Assembly (NCBI RefSeq): GCF_003584165.1
Contig: NZ_QXFJ01000015.1
Coordinates: forward strand, 67,001 to 131,000
Length of the DNA stretch: 64,000 bases
DNA from: Flagellimonas aequoris
GTDB lineage: Bacteria > Bacteroidota > Bacteroidia > Flavobacteriales > Flavobacteriaceae
Reading direction: 5' to 3'
Shown here: positions 18,032-27,606 of the stretch, in pieces
Position numbering within the stretch: the first letter of the stretch is position 1
Layout of the letters: every line of letters starts with the position of its first letter
Notes under the pieces: model-generated
What the model was told of the DNA's origin: nothing
Seen by the model: the letters and a program-made list of their open reading frames with translations, nothing else
The model's database searches: none
Program-made: the position numbers and the translations under genes

Positions 18032-19384
18032 ATGCACATACATTTTATAGCCATAGGAGGAAGCGCCATGCACAACTTGGCTCTTTCACTCCAAAAAAAA
18101 GGCCATACGATTACGGGGAGTGATGATGTAATTTATGAACCATCCAAAAGAAGGTTGGAGGCCAAAGGGTTGTTGCCGAAGGAATTTGGTTGGTTCCCTG
18201 AAAAAATACACGAAGGTTTGGATGCCGTGATCTTGGGAATGCATGCCAAGGCTGATAATCCGGAGTTGCTCAAAGCCCAGGAATTGGGTCTTAAAATGTA
18301 TTCCTACCCTGAGTTTCTGTATGAACAATCCAAATATAAAACCCGTGTCGTGATTGCAGGAAGTCATGGGAAAACCACCATAACTTCCATGATCCTTCAT
18401 GTGCTCCAGTATCATGATAGGGATGTGGACTACATGGTAGGGGCCCAATTGGAGGGATATACGGACATGGTCCATCTCACAGATGAAAATGATTTTATGG
18501 TTTTGGAAGGTGACGAATACCTATCCTCGGCCATTGATCGTAGGCCCAAGTTTCATCTGTATCGACCAAATATTGCGTTGTTGAGTGGTATTGCCTGGGA
18601 TCATATCAACGTATTCCCAACGTTTGAAAACTATGTGGAGCAGTTCCGTATTTTTGTGGACAGCATAGTGAAAGGAGGAAGCATCACCTATTGTGAGGCC
18701 GATCCCGAAGTAAAAAAAATGGTCGAGGCTACTGAAAACCCCATACGAAAGTTTCCGTACTCGGCACCGGCCTACCGAGTGGAAGATGGTGTGACCCTGC
18801 TCGAAACTGAGGAAGGAGAAATGCCCTTGGAAATTTTTGGGGAACACAATTTGACCAATCTTGCCGGGGCCAAATGGATCTGCCAACAAATGGGTGTGGA
18901 CGAGGAGGATTTTTATGAGGCCATTTCCACGTTTAAAGGGGCATCCAAAAGATTACAGAAAATTGCTGAAGGAAAAAATAGTGTCGCGTACAAGGATTTT
19001 GCCCATGCACCCAGTAAAGTAAAGGCAACAGTGAATGCCGTAAAAGAACAATACCCAAACCGAAACCTGTTGGCCTGTTTGGAATTGCATACTTATAGCA
19101 GTTTAAATCCGGAATTTTTAGTGCAATACCGCAATGCATTGGATCAGGCAGACCAAGCTGTTGTATATTACTCGTTGGATGCCTTAAAAATTAAGGGAAT
19201 GACCGAAGTCTCCCCACAACAAATTTTGGAGGCTTTTGGCAGACCAGACATTGAAGTTTTTACTGATGTCAAGGACTTTCAGGACTTTGTATATGGACTG
19301 CAATTTGAAAATTCAGCCCTGTTGCTAATGAGTTCAGGGAATTATGGGGGCCTTGATTTTGAAAAATTAGCTGCGAAATTTTAA
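18032..19384 (+). CDS. mpl: Mur ligase, UDP-N-acetylmuramate:L-alanyl-gamma-D-glutamyl-meso-diaminopimelate ligase (Mpl)
   Basis: The ~450-residue protein opens HIHFIAIGGSAMHNLA, a nucleotide-binding loop of the MurC/Mpl type, and has the ATP loop AGSHGKTTITSMI, the Mg/substrate motif LEGDEYLSS and the C-terminal Mur ligase domain (KDFAHAPSKVKATV). Mpl reattaches recycled tripeptide from old peptidoglycan to UDP-MurNAc. Full-length MurC would give a different first motif and sits in the dcw cluster. I prefer the ATG at 18032 because homologues start at this point; the ATG at 18023 (MDLM...) would leave almost no leader. It is convergent with the DUF1569 gene, 4 nt apart. Confidence 0.9.
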   Translation: MHIHFIAIGGSAMHNLALSLQKKGHTITGSDDVIYEPSKRRLEAKGLLPKEFGWFPEKIHEGLDAVILGMHAKADNPELLKAQELGLKMYSYPEFLYEQSKYKTRVVIAGSHGKTTITSMILHVLQYHDRDVDYMVGAQLEGYTDMVHLTDENDFMVLEGDEYLSSAIDRRPKFHLYRPNIALLSGIAWDHINVFPTFENYVEQFRIFVDSIVKGGSITYCEADPEVKKMVEATENPIRKFPYSAPAYRVEDGVTLLETEEGEMPLEIFGEHNLTNLAGAKWICQQMGVDEEDFYEAISTFKGASKRLQKIAEGKNSVAYKDFAHAPSKVKATVNAVKEQYPNRNLLACLELHTYSSLNPEFLVQYRNALDQADQAVVYYSLDALKIKGMTEVSPQQILEAFGRPDIEVFTDVKDFQDFVYGLQFENSALLLMSSGNYGGLDFEKLAAKF

Positions 19385-19388
19385 AGAT

Positions 19389-19841
19389 TTAAACCCCGAA
19401 TTGCCGCAAATGATGATCTAGATGTTTGTATTGCATCTGGCCCCATTGCTGTGGGGTGAAAGGTCCAAAAACAGGATGTGGGTCCCATTCGGTTTTGTCT
19501 TTTTCTTGGTGAAAGTCGTTGATCAAGGCCAACAATTTCCCTTTTTCCGTAGCAAAATCTTTTTCCTCGGTCACTTTTAATCCTTTGGCCGTTGGAAGGT
19601 TGTGTCGCCAAGGCTTATCGTTGTAAAGGCTTTTTCTGAATAATTTTCCCATGAGTTTCAATATAAGATTGGGTTTGTTGTTGGGATTGGTCCTGCCCAA
19701 CCCGATCTTAAGTGGAAAATGACAGTGGTGCAACATTTGTCCCACTTTCATTTTGCCCCATAAGCCTTCCGAATCGGCGGTCAAATGTTCGATTCGAGAT
19801 AGAATTTCGGCATGGGCCCCTGCGTCGAAAAGTGATTTCAT
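19389..19841 (-). CDS. DUF1569 protein (DinB-like four-helix fold)
   Basis: The 150-residue protein shows the DUF1569 pattern WGKMKVGQMLHHCHFPLKIGLG near residue 30 and HPVFGPFTPQQWGQMQYKHLDHHLRQFG at the C-terminus (here broken: HPVFGPF, then QYKHLDHHLRQF). Such proteins resemble DinB with possible metal-binding His residues. Function is unknown. It is divergent from radC and convergent with mpl. Confidence 0.8.
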   Translation of the reverse strand: MKSLFDAGAHAEILSRIEHLTADSEGLWGKMKVGQMLHHCHFPLKIGLGRTNPNNKPNLILKLMGKLFRKSLYNDKPWRHNLPTAKGLKVTEEKDFATEKGKLLALINDFHQEKDKTEWDPHPVFGPFTPQQWGQMQYKHLDHHLRQFGV

Positions 19842-19894
19842 GTTGAAGGGTTTATCCTGAAAAATACATAAAATTATTCTCCTATCTTTAGACC

Positions 19895-20593
19895 ATGCAA
19901 GAAAAACTAGCTTCCTTTTCCATAAAAAATTGGGCAGACGATGACCGACCTAGGGAAAAATTGGTGCAGAAGGGCAGTTCCGTTTTGTCCGATGCGGAAT
20001 TGATTGCCATTTTGATCGGTTCGGGAAGTAGAAATGAGAGTGCCGTAGAACTTGCCAAGCGCATTTTGGCATCCGTGGACCACAACCTCAACGAACTGGG
20101 GAAACTTTCCGTGAACCAATTGATGCGATTTAAGGGTATTGGTGAGGCCAAAGCGGTGACCATTGCCGCGGCACTGGAGGTTGGAAGAAGGAGAAGGGCG
20201 GAGGATACCAAAAAAATCACCAAGATAACCGGTAGCAACGATGTTTTTGAATTGTTGTACCCCATGATCGGGGAACTACAGCATGAAGAATTCTGGATTA
20301 TTTACCTGAACAATTCCAACAAAGTGGTGCACAAGGCGCAATTGAGCAAAGGTGGCATTACCGGAACTTTGGTGGATGTAAGATTGGTGTTAAGGCAGGC
20401 CTTGGAATTGGGTGCAGTGGGTATCATTTTAGCGCATAACCATCCTTCAGGTACCCTAAAACCAAGTGCGGCGGACAAACAGATTACCCAAAAATTAAAA
20501 ACGGCCTCCGAGGCTTTGGATATAAAAGTGCTTGACCATTTGATCATAGCACAACACGATTATTATAGTTTTGCGGACAAAGGAATATTATAG
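19895..20593 (+). CDS. radC: RadC/UPF0758 JAMM-domain protein
   Basis: The 232-residue protein has an N-terminal helix-hairpin-helix region (MRFKGIGEAKAVTIAAALE) and the C-terminal JAMM/MPN+ metal site: Glu in EEFWIIYL, then LAHNHPSG and a downstream Asp in SAADKQI. The name RadC is historical; a role in recombination repair has been questioned, and a zinc hydrolase activity is inferred from the fold. The ATG at 19895 lies only 4 nt after a TATCTTTA box. The stop is 4 nt before the next gene. Confidence 0.95.
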   Translation: MQEKLASFSIKNWADDDRPREKLVQKGSSVLSDAELIAILIGSGSRNESAVELAKRILASVDHNLNELGKLSVNQLMRFKGIGEAKAVTIAAALEVGRRRRAEDTKKITKITGSNDVFELLYPMIGELQHEEFWIIYLNNSNKVVHKAQLSKGGITGTLVDVRLVLRQALELGAVGIILAHNHPSGTLKPSAADKQITQKLKTASEALDIKVLDHLIIAQHDYYSFADKGIL

Positions 20594-20597
20594 CGAT

Positions 20598-21893
20598 ATG
20601 CTGCTGATATTTACCCATAAGGTCACCAATAGGCTTACGTATACGGCCAAACAAATCTTTGAAAGAATCTTGGGCGTGGATATATCCTTTACCACAAAGG
20701 TGGAGGATTTCATCAAGCACAATGGCCCCAAGATGACCTATTCCAAGCAACCTTTGCAGAATGAGTTCTTTATTCGGAGCAATGATCTGTTGTTCGAACA
20801 GGGTATCAATGATTTGGAGATCAAGGTTTCTGATTGGGATGGGGTTCCCTGTTTTTTTGCCAGCGGCGAGAAAAGCACCGTACCCTATGATGTTTTTTCG
20901 GCCAGTTTTTTTCTTTTAAGTCGTTATGAGGAATATTTACCCCATGTGAAGGACAGTGTAGGTAGGTTTCCGGTAAAGGAAAGTCTCGCTTATCAACATA
21001 AATTTTTGGAGCTTCCGGTTGTGGATCTATGGGCATACAGGCTTTTGGATGCGCTTAAAGAACGTTTTCCCAATCTGGAATACAAGGAAAAATCATATGG
21101 CTTTACCTCCATCATCAATGTGACCACCTCCCACGCATACAAAATGCGTGGTCTGGCTCGTACACTTGGTGGATTATTTTTGGATTTGGGCAATTTTAAG
21201 TTCAGATACGTATGGGAACGTATTTCGGTATTGTTGGGACTCAGGAGAGATCCTTACGATAATTTTTATGAACTGGTGGAGATACACAAAAAATTCCCCA
21301 TTAAAACTATGTTCTTTTTTCAGTTTGCCAAACATTCGGCACACGATAAGAACGTTTCCCCGAACAACAACAAGTTCCGCTATCTCATCAAATCCATCGC
21401 CGATTATAGTATCGTTTCCCTGAGTACATCCTTTCTTTCCTCAACGAACAAGAATGTGCTCAAGGAAGAAAAGAAACAGTTGGCTAATCTTATCCATAGG
21501 CCCATCAACTACTCCAGGTTGAGGTACAACAGGGTAAATGTGCCAGCCGCATACCGAAATTTGGTAGAAACCGAGTTTACCGACGATTTTTCCATGGGAT
21601 ACACACATGAAATCGGTTTTAGGGCCGGGACCTGTACACCGTTCCATTTTTACGACATCAATATGGAAGTAAGGCAACCCTTGAAGGTGCACCCTTTTGC
21701 CCTGCATGATTATGCCTTGGTGAACTACAAGAAAAAGGACGAGGTCTATGAGAAAATGGATAGGGTTTATCGCATGGTGAAACAGGTAAAAGGGGATTTT
21801 GTCATGGTTTTTTCCAATGAACTTTTGGGTAGTAAGCACCGACTGGATTGGATGGAACTGTATCAATCTTTTATAAAGCGCTATTATGTCTGA
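20598..21893 (+). CDS. Polysaccharide-deacetylase-like protein with degenerate active site
   Basis: The 431-residue protein has the overall plan of the flavobacterial deacetylase family: an N-terminal domain with LLIFTHKVTNRLTY, SDWDGVPCFF and RYEEYLPH, then a NodB-like core with GFRAGTCTPFHFYD. At the places where active members (from memory) have DxDNAYAY, GIHPS, SRQHFL and WHNE, this protein reads NVTTSHAY, SLSTS, SRLRYN and FSNE. The metal Asp, both metal His and the catalytic His are therefore lost. I chose ATG 20598, 4 nt after the radC stop, over 20571 inside radC. Its stop overlaps the HAD gene by 8 nt. It is probably a non-catalytic paralogue. Confidence 0.75.
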   Translation: MLLIFTHKVTNRLTYTAKQIFERILGVDISFTTKVEDFIKHNGPKMTYSKQPLQNEFFIRSNDLLFEQGINDLEIKVSDWDGVPCFFASGEKSTVPYDVFSASFFLLSRYEEYLPHVKDSVGRFPVKESLAYQHKFLELPVVDLWAYRLLDALKERFPNLEYKEKSYGFTSIINVTTSHAYKMRGLARTLGGLFLDLGNFKFRYVWERISVLLGLRRDPYDNFYELVEIHKKFPIKTMFFFQFAKHSAHDKNVSPNNNKFRYLIKSIADYSIVSLSTSFLSSTNKNVLKEEKKQLANLIHRPINYSRLRYNRVNVPAAYRNLVETEFTDDFSMGYTHEIGFRAGTCTPFHFYDINMEVRQPLKVHPFALHDYALVNYKKKDEVYEKMDRVYRMVKQVKGDFVMVFSNELLGSKHRLDWMELYQSFIKRYYV

Positions 21894-22575
21894 GTACAGG
21901 GTTACGGACATCTTTTTTGATCTTGACCACACTCTTTGGGATTTCGAAAAAAACTCGGCCCTTACTTTTGCCAAAATATTGGCCGAGAACAGGGTGGCAG
22001 TGGACCTGAATGGTTTTTTGGAGATTTATTCACCTATCAACTTTCAAATGTGGGCCTTGTACCGTGAGAATGGCATAACCAAATCTGAACTTCGCTACCA
22101 AAGGTTGAAACAGACTTTTGATGCATTGGATACTCCCGTTTCCGATGAGATGATCCATGTGTTGGCCCATGAGTATATAGAGAGGTTATCTTCCTTTACG
22201 CACCTGTTGCCCAATGCCATTGAAATTTTGGAATATCTCTCTCCAAAATACAAACTTCACATTATCACCAACGGGTTTCAAGAGGTACAGGAAAGGAAAA
22301 TGAAAGGCAGCAGTATCCATCACTATTTCGACAAGGTCATCAATTCTGAAATGGCCGGTGTAAAGAAGCCACATCCCCGCATCTTTGAACTGGCATTGGG
22401 TATGGCACAGGTGGACCCCAAGAACACCTTGATGATCGGGGATGATCTAGAGGCAGACATTCAAGGGGCAAAGGCCATGGGGATGCAGGCAATCCATTAT
22501 AATTCCCACAATGTGGCAAGCCATGAGGTTTGCAGAATGATTAACGATCTCATTGAAATAAAAAGCATTTTATAG
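21886..22575 (+). CDS. YjjG-type HAD hydrolase (noncanonical pyrimidine nucleotidase)
   Basis: The 229-residue protein has all HAD motifs: FFDLDHTLWDF (motif I, nucleophile Asp12 region), ITNGF (II), the Lys in GVKKPHPRIF (III) and MIGDDLEADIQGA (IV). The cap is helical (C1). The motif I variant and length match YjjG family nucleotidases, which clear noncanonical pyrimidine nucleotides. It overlaps the previous gene by 8 nt. Confidence 0.9.
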   Translation: MSEYRVTDIFFDLDHTLWDFEKNSALTFAKILAENRVAVDLNGFLEIYSPINFQMWALYRENGITKSELRYQRLKQTFDALDTPVSDEMIHVLAHEYIERLSSFTHLLPNAIEILEYLSPKYKLHIITNGFQEVQERKMKGSSIHHYFDKVINSEMAGVKKPHPRIFELALGMAQVDPKNTLMIGDDLEADIQGAKAMGMQAIHYNSHNVASHEVCRMINDLIEIKSIL

Positions 22576-22629
22576 AGTTATACTAAGAGCGGTAAACCCC
22601 GTTCTGGACACTGGAAAATGTTTTTGGCT

Positions 22630-23181
22630 ATGAAAAGATCATTTTATCTGCTCCTTTGCTTTGCTGTGGTGTTGATGCTTTCCCAATCTTGCACAGAACA
22701 GCAGGATTTCGGTCAATTTGAAGACCTTAGCATTACACCGACCTTGGCAACCGGACTTTTTTATATGGAATCCGATGAGGCGACCATCAATGATGCTGGT
22801 ACCTTTGGCACATTCTATGCCCAAACAGTCAATTTTGATGCCTTTAATGAAGAGTTTGTGGCAGACCACCTAATTGAAGGGACCATCACTTACGAGATTG
22901 TGAATACCACAAGCAAACAGTTGCGCATTACCATCGAGTATTTGGATGAGGCGGGCAATACCTTGGATGGCGAATTGTTCAATGTGGATGCTGATCCTTC
23001 CGGATTGATGACTTGGGAAGTGGCGTATGGACCAGGGGGCAAAAGCTTGGACATTTTGGCGAATACCTCGAGCCTTAGACTTACGGCGACCAATCTTAGC
23101 GATGCCACCAGTGTTTCGTCACAACCTGAACCCAAAGTGAAATTTAAGTCTGCAGCAGAGTTTTTATTTAGGTTGAAATGA
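22630..23181 (+). CDS. Exported lipoprotein of unknown function
   Basis: The 183-residue protein starts MKRSFYLLLCFAVVLMLSQSC, a lipoprotein signal with the lipid Cys near residue 21. I prefer ATG 22630 to the 22618 ATG, which would put four extra residues before the basic start. The mature part, starting TEQQDFGQFEDLSITPTLATGLFY, is predicted beta-rich, with no motif I know. Its stop overlaps the DUF5723 gene by 4 nt, so it is likely an accessory of that outer-membrane protein. Confidence 0.75.
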   Translation: MKRSFYLLLCFAVVLMLSQSCTEQQDFGQFEDLSITPTLATGLFYMESDEATINDAGTFGTFYAQTVNFDAFNEEFVADHLIEGTITYEIVNTTSKQLRITIEYLDEAGNTLDGELFNVDADPSGLMTWEVAYGPGGKSLDILANTSSLRLTATNLSDATSVSSQPEPKVKFKSAAEFLFRLK

Positions 23182-24635
23182 GGTTACGGTCCTATTTAGT
23201 GTTTTCTGTCCTTTTGGCAAGTTTTATGATTTCCGCGCAAAACAAGGAATTGCTTTATGACTTTTATGAAATTCCTCAGGCCCTTATGGTCAATCCCGGG
23301 GTAAAAGCTTCTGAAAAATGGCATGTGGGTATCCCGGTCATTTCAGGACTGTCCTTTCAAGGAGCCACCAGTGGGGTTACGGTAAACGATTTGTTTGCCA
23401 ATGATGGAATCGATTTCACGACAAAGGTGCAGGAGCGCGTGTTGGATGTCATGACCCACAAGGACGATTTCAGTACAACCAGCCAAATTGAAGGTTTTAC
23501 CATAGGTTTCAGGGGAAGGAACAGACCGGATGACTACTATTCTTTCGGGATGTACGGAGAAACCGATGTCATTGTCTATTGGCCCAAGGATTTGGCCATC
23601 CTGGCCTTTGAAGGTAATGGAGGCAACAATATTGGGAGGAGCTTTGATCTAGGCGACTTGAAGCTACGGGGCGAAATGATCAACGTGTACCATTTCGGAA
23701 TCAATAGAAAAATGAGCAATACCCTTACCGTTGGCGCAAGGGCCAAGCTGTACTCCAGTATTTTTCAGTTTCAATCCATTAAAAATTCTGGGTCTTTCAG
23801 GACAACGGAAGGGCAGGACAATATTTATGTTACCTCCATCGCTGCGGATATGCAATTGCAAACTGCCGGGGTAAAGGGCTTTTACGATATTGTGGAAGAA
23901 GATACGGGTACCACAAGAAAGGATGTTACAAGTTTGTTCACCAAGCGTGTATTATTGGGAGGCAACCTAGGTTTGGGATTCGATGCGGGGTTCAGTTATC
24001 AGTTAACACCACAAACCACCATTACAGGTAGTGTATTGGACATCGGATTCATATATAATAGCAAGGATGTTTGGAACTATACATTCAACGGAAGCACGAG
24101 TACAGAAGGGATTTCAGTCTATTTGCCGGAGGATATCGATAATCTGGACAATGATCTTTGGCAAGAACTCATAGATGATATTGATCAGGCCTTGCCCCAT
24201 GGAGAAAACACTTCTTCCTATATTTCCTTTAGACCGGTAAAGGCATATGGATCCATTCGTTATGACTTTGGTGAAGGGAGCAACAGTGCGTTTGACAATT
24301 GCGGATGTGGAGTAAATGCAGGTGGTGGAAGCAACCAAGATTTTTATAGGAACAGTGTAGGAGGACAATTGTTCATGATGAAAAGACCTCGGGGCGTTCA
24401 GGCGGCCCTGACAGGGTTTTATCAAAAAAAGTTCGGAAGGGGATTGTCCCTTAAAACAACCTATACCATAGACAAGTATTCCTTTACCAATGTGGGATTG
24501 GGACTGAACCTTCAGGCTGGACCCGTAAATTTTTATGTGTTGGGTGACAATCTCTTGAGCTATGCCAATGTGGCGGACAGTCATTATGCATCTTTACAGT
24601 TTGGATTTAATATCATATCTTGGAACGGTAATTGA
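23178..24635 (+). CDS. DUF5723-type outer-membrane beta-barrel protein
   Basis: The 485-residue protein has a signal peptide (residues 1-20, cut after ISAQ) and then ELLYDFYEIPQALMVNPG, the hallmark of DUF5723 (PorV-like barrel) proteins. Repeating aromatic-glycine strands (GFTIGFRGRNR, YHFGINRKM, LGGNLGLGFDAG) and the C-terminal aromatic residues support a beta barrel. There is a Cys pair, CGCG, in a loop near residue 375. It lies in an operon with a lipoprotein (4-nt overlap upstream) and another secreted protein (12 nt downstream). Role unknown. Confidence 0.8.
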   Translation: MRLRSYLVFSVLLASFMISAQNKELLYDFYEIPQALMVNPGVKASEKWHVGIPVISGLSFQGATSGVTVNDLFANDGIDFTTKVQERVLDVMTHKDDFSTTSQIEGFTIGFRGRNRPDDYYSFGMYGETDVIVYWPKDLAILAFEGNGGNNIGRSFDLGDLKLRGEMINVYHFGINRKMSNTLTVGARAKLYSSIFQFQSIKNSGSFRTTEGQDNIYVTSIAADMQLQTAGVKGFYDIVEEDTGTTRKDVTSLFTKRVLLGGNLGLGFDAGFSYQLTPQTTITGSVLDIGFIYNSKDVWNYTFNGSTSTEGISVYLPEDIDNLDNDLWQELIDDIDQALPHGENTSSYISFRPVKAYGSIRYDFGEGSNSAFDNCGCGVNAGGGSNQDFYRNSVGGQLFMMKRPRGVQAALTGFYQKKFGRGLSLKTTYTIDKYSFTNVGLGLNLQAGPVNFYVLGDNLLSYANVADSHYASLQFGFNIISWNGN

Positions 24636-24647
24636 TTTATCTTCCAT

Positions 24648-25487
24648 ATGAAGTCGAAACTTGTATATATTATTTTGTTTGTCTTTGGGTTGAATTTCTC
24701 AGGCTATGGGCAGTTGAATGATTATAAATATATTATTGTTCCTAAAAAATTTGCGGCCTTCAAGGGTGAAAACAGGTATCAGACCAGCACACTGGTCAAA
24801 TATTATTTCACACAGAACGGTTTTAATACCATTTATGATGATGAACTGCCATTGGACTTAGCAACCAATAGATGTTTGGGACTTGTGGCTGACCTTTTGG
24901 ATAATTCCTCCATGTTTTCTACAAACGTAATCATCACACTAAAGGATTGCAAGAATACCGAGGTGTACCGAACCTTTGAGGGAAAAAGTAAGACGAAGGA
25001 CTATGCGGATGCGTATAAGGAGGCCATTCAAGATGCCTTTACTTCCTTTGCAGGAATGGGCTATACTTATGAACCAAAGGAAACTGAAACCCCTAAAAAA
25101 CCAGTTGTTGTAAGTTTTAAGGATGATGTGAAAACCGTTGATGATAAGGTGGAGGAAAGAGTCGTTGAGCAAAAGGCAACTACTGAGGAGCAGGTATATA
25201 AAAGTGTTGAGCCGAAACCTTCCAATTTTACAAAGGCAAACCAAACCGAAGGAGGGGAGCCCATATCATCCGATCTATTATATGCCCAGCCTATTGCTAC
25301 AGGGTATCAATTGGTGGACAGTACGCCCAAGGTTGTCCTTAAACTTGAGGAAACCTCCATGGAAAATGTTTTTCTTACCACCTACCAAGGTAACTATGCC
25401 GTGGTATTTAGCAAGGATGGCAAATGGATATTGGAGTATTTGGAAAACGGAGACAAACAACAAAAGGAACTCAATATCAAATTCTAA
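24648..25487 (+). CDS. Secreted protein of unknown function
   Basis: The 279-residue protein has a signal peptide (MKSKLVYIILFVFGLNFSGYG) and the mature start QLNDYKYIIVPKKFAAFKGENRYQ. An N-terminal alpha/beta domain (to about residue 140) is followed by a Lys/Glu/Thr/Pro-rich linker and a short C-terminal domain (VFLTTYQGNYAVVF, DGKWILEYLENG). It is common in Flavobacteriia, with no known role. It ends convergent with rarA, with a 4-nt overlap of the stops. Confidence 0.8.
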   Translation: MKSKLVYIILFVFGLNFSGYGQLNDYKYIIVPKKFAAFKGENRYQTSTLVKYYFTQNGFNTIYDDELPLDLATNRCLGLVADLLDNSSMFSTNVIITLKDCKNTEVYRTFEGKSKTKDYADAYKEAIQDAFTSFAGMGYTYEPKETETPKKPVVVSFKDDVKTVDDKVEERVVEQKATTEEQVYKSVEPKPSNFTKANQTEGGEPISSDLLYAQPIATGYQLVDSTPKVVLKLEETSMENVFLTTYQGNYAVVFSKDGKWILEYLENGDKQQKELNIKF

Positions 25488-26761
25488 TACCCGTATTTGT
25501 CCTTCCATCGGGATTTTAAAAAATCTTTCATGGTTTTTTCCCTGGGGTTGTTCCCCGGGCGGTAAAAGGTGGTGCCCGAAATTTCATCGGGCAAAAACTC
25601 CATTTCGGCAAAATTGTTTTCATGGTCATGCGCATAGGCATATCCTTGCCCATAACCAATATCCTTCATGAGCTTTGTGGGTGCATTTCTAATGGCCAAG
25701 GGAACTGATAGATCCCCGGTTTGTCTAACGGTTTGTTGTGCCTCATTGATGGCAATATAGCTTGCGTTGCTTTTGGCAGAGCTGGCCAAATATGTCGCAC
25801 ACTGACTTAGAATGATCCGGGCCTCGGGGTGTCCTATGGTATTCACGGCTTGGAAAGTCGTATTGGCCATCACTAGGGCCGTGGGATTGGCATTGCCAAT
25901 ATCTTCGGATGCCAATATGACCATCCTTCGTGCTATAAATTTAACGTCCTCGCCCCCTTCGATCATTCGAGCGAGCCAATACACGGCCGCGTTGGGATCA
26001 CTGCCCCGGATGGACTTGATGAAAGCGGAAATGATATCATAATGCTGTTCTCCTGTTTTATCATATAAAACGGTATTCTTTTGAACCTTGCCCAGGACCA
26101 TGTCATTGGTGATGGTCATAGGACCTTCGGGTTCTGAGTTTACGATAAGTTCGAAAATGTTCAACAATTTTCGGCCATCCCCTCCCGAGAGCCTCAGCAA
26201 GGCCTCGGTTTCCTTTAATTCTATTTTTTTGGACTTTAGAATGCTATCGGTCTTCATGGCCCTTTCCAAAAGGGCAATAAGGTCCTCCTTTCCAAAAGGG
26301 TTTAGGATGTACACCTGACATCGGGAAAGAAGTGCCGGTATTACCTCAAAACTAGGGTTTTCCGTTGTGGCCCCGATCAAGGTTACCCAACCTTTTTCCA
26401 CGGCACCCAAGAGCGAATCTTGTTGTGATTTGCTAAAACGATGGATCTCGTCAATAAAAAGAATTGGATTTTTGGAAGTGAAGAGTCCGCCACTCTGTTT
26501 GGCCTTTTCGATGACTTCCCGAACGTCCTTTACGCCACTACTGATGGCACTGAGGGTATAAAAGGGTCTTTGGCTTTCCGTGGCGATAATGTTGGCCAAG
26601 GTGGTTTTGCCGGTGCCAGGGGGTCCCCAAAAAATCAAAGAGGGAATCACGCCATTCTTGATTTGGGTGGTCAAAGCGCCATGTTCACCTACCAAATGTT
26701 GTTGACTGATGTAATCTGCAAGGGTTTTGGGCCGTATACGTTCTGCCAAAGGTTCGTTCAT
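25484..26761 (-). CDS. rarA: Replication-associated recombination protein A (MgsA/RarA AAA+ ATPase)
   Basis: The ~425-residue protein has Walker [11 protein letters not shown] near residue 47, Walker [17 protein letters not shown], sensor [10 protein letters not shown], and the C-terminal MgsA tetramerisation domain ([15 protein letters not shown]). I chose ATG 26761 ([11 protein letters not shown]), as the family starts there; an ATG at 26779 adds six residues. The protein acts at stalled replication forks with SSB. Confidence 0.96.
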   Translation of the reverse strand: MNEPLAERIRPKTLADYISQQHLVGEHGALTTQIKNGVIPSLIFWGPPGTGKTTLANIIATESQRPFYTLSAISSGVKDVREVIEKAKQSGGLFTSKNPILFIDEIHRFSKSQQDSLLGAVEKGWVTLIGATTENPSFEVIPALLSRCQVYILNPFGKEDLIALLERAMKTDSILKSKKIELKETEALLRLSGGDGRKLLNIFELIVNSEPEGPMTITNDMVLGKVQKNTVLYDKTGEQHYDIISAFIKSIRGSDPNAAVYWLARMIEGGEDVKFIARRMVILASEDIGNANPTALVMANTTFQAVNTIGHPEARIILSQCATYLASSAKSNASYIAINEAQQTVRQTGDLSVPLAIRNAPTKLMKDIGYGQGYAYAHDHENNFAEMEFLPDEISGTTFYRPGNNPREKTMKDFLKSRWKDKYGY

Positions 26762-26881
26762 AGGATAAAAATAAGACAATTTTAGAGGTGTTCGGCTTGG
26801 TTACTAGGAGGAGATCTTAACCAAATCTGACAATTTGTGTAAATTGGATATCGTGGTAAGCTATTTGAGTCCATTGGAAAC

Positions 26882-27604
26882 ATGAAGTCATCCGAACCTT
26901 TTAAAATACCGCTAAGTGTTGTATTGGCGCCTATGGTTGCCGTCCTCTGTATTTGGACGGTGTTTTGGGTAGAGGTCGGCTTTGGGGTCAATTTTAACGA
27001 CTATGGCATATTTCCAAGAAAATTATGGGGATTGAGGGGAGTGGTGCTCAGTCCTTTTATCCATGGATCGGTGGAGCACTTATACAACAATACCATACCT
27101 CTGGCCATTTTGTTGGCCTTCCTATTTTATTTTTACCAAAAGGTAGCTTTAAGAGTCCTTTTTTTTGGGGTGATATTGTCTGGAATCCTAACATGGGCCA
27201 TTGCCCGCCCTTCATATCACATAGGTGCGAGTGGTGTTATTTATGTTTTGGCAAGTTTCATTTTTTTCAAAGGGATTTTGGCCAAGTATTACAGACTGGT
27301 TGCCCTTTCGTTGGTGGTTGTCTTCATCTACGGTAGCATGGTATGGTATATATTTCCGGTAAAAGAGGATATCTCTTGGGAGGGACATCTTGCTGGTTTC
27401 GTAACGGGATTGTTGTTGGCATTCATCATACAGGCAGAAGTGCCGGAGCTACGAAAATATGAATGGGAAAAAGAGGATTTTAATGAAGATGACGACCCGT
27501 TCCTAAAACACTTTGATGAGCATGGTAATTTTATTGAAAACAAGGAGGAACCAGAACCTGGTATACAAATAAAATATCACTATCGGGAGTCCAAAAAAGA
27601 TTGA
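26882..27604 (+). CDS. Rhomboid-family intramembrane serine protease
   Basis: The 240-residue protein has about six helices. It carries HGSVEHLYNN after the first segment (the family's HxxxN), the catalytic Ser in GASGVIYV near residue 117, and the catalytic His in EGHLAGFVTG near residue 168. The C-terminal ~55 residues form an acidic cytoplasmic tail (EEDFNEDDDPFLKHFDEHG). It cleaves substrates inside the membrane; the natural target is unknown. Ends 2 nt from rlmB, convergent. Confidence 0.93.
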   Translation: MKSSEPFKIPLSVVLAPMVAVLCIWTVFWVEVGFGVNFNDYGIFPRKLWGLRGVVLSPFIHGSVEHLYNNTIPLAILLAFLFYFYQKVALRVLFFGVILSGILTWAIARPSYHIGASGVIYVLASFIFFKGILAKYYRLVALSLVVVFIYGSMVWYIFPVKEDISWEGHLAGFVTGLLLAFIIQAEVPELRKYEWEKEDFNEDDDPFLKHFDEHGNFIENKEEPEPGIQIKYHYRESKKD

Positions 27605-27606
27605 TG

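Noticed and set aside
22618..22629. Start of the lipoprotein at ATG 22618
   Set aside because: It adds MFLA before the basic MKRS start of a normal lipoprotein signal.
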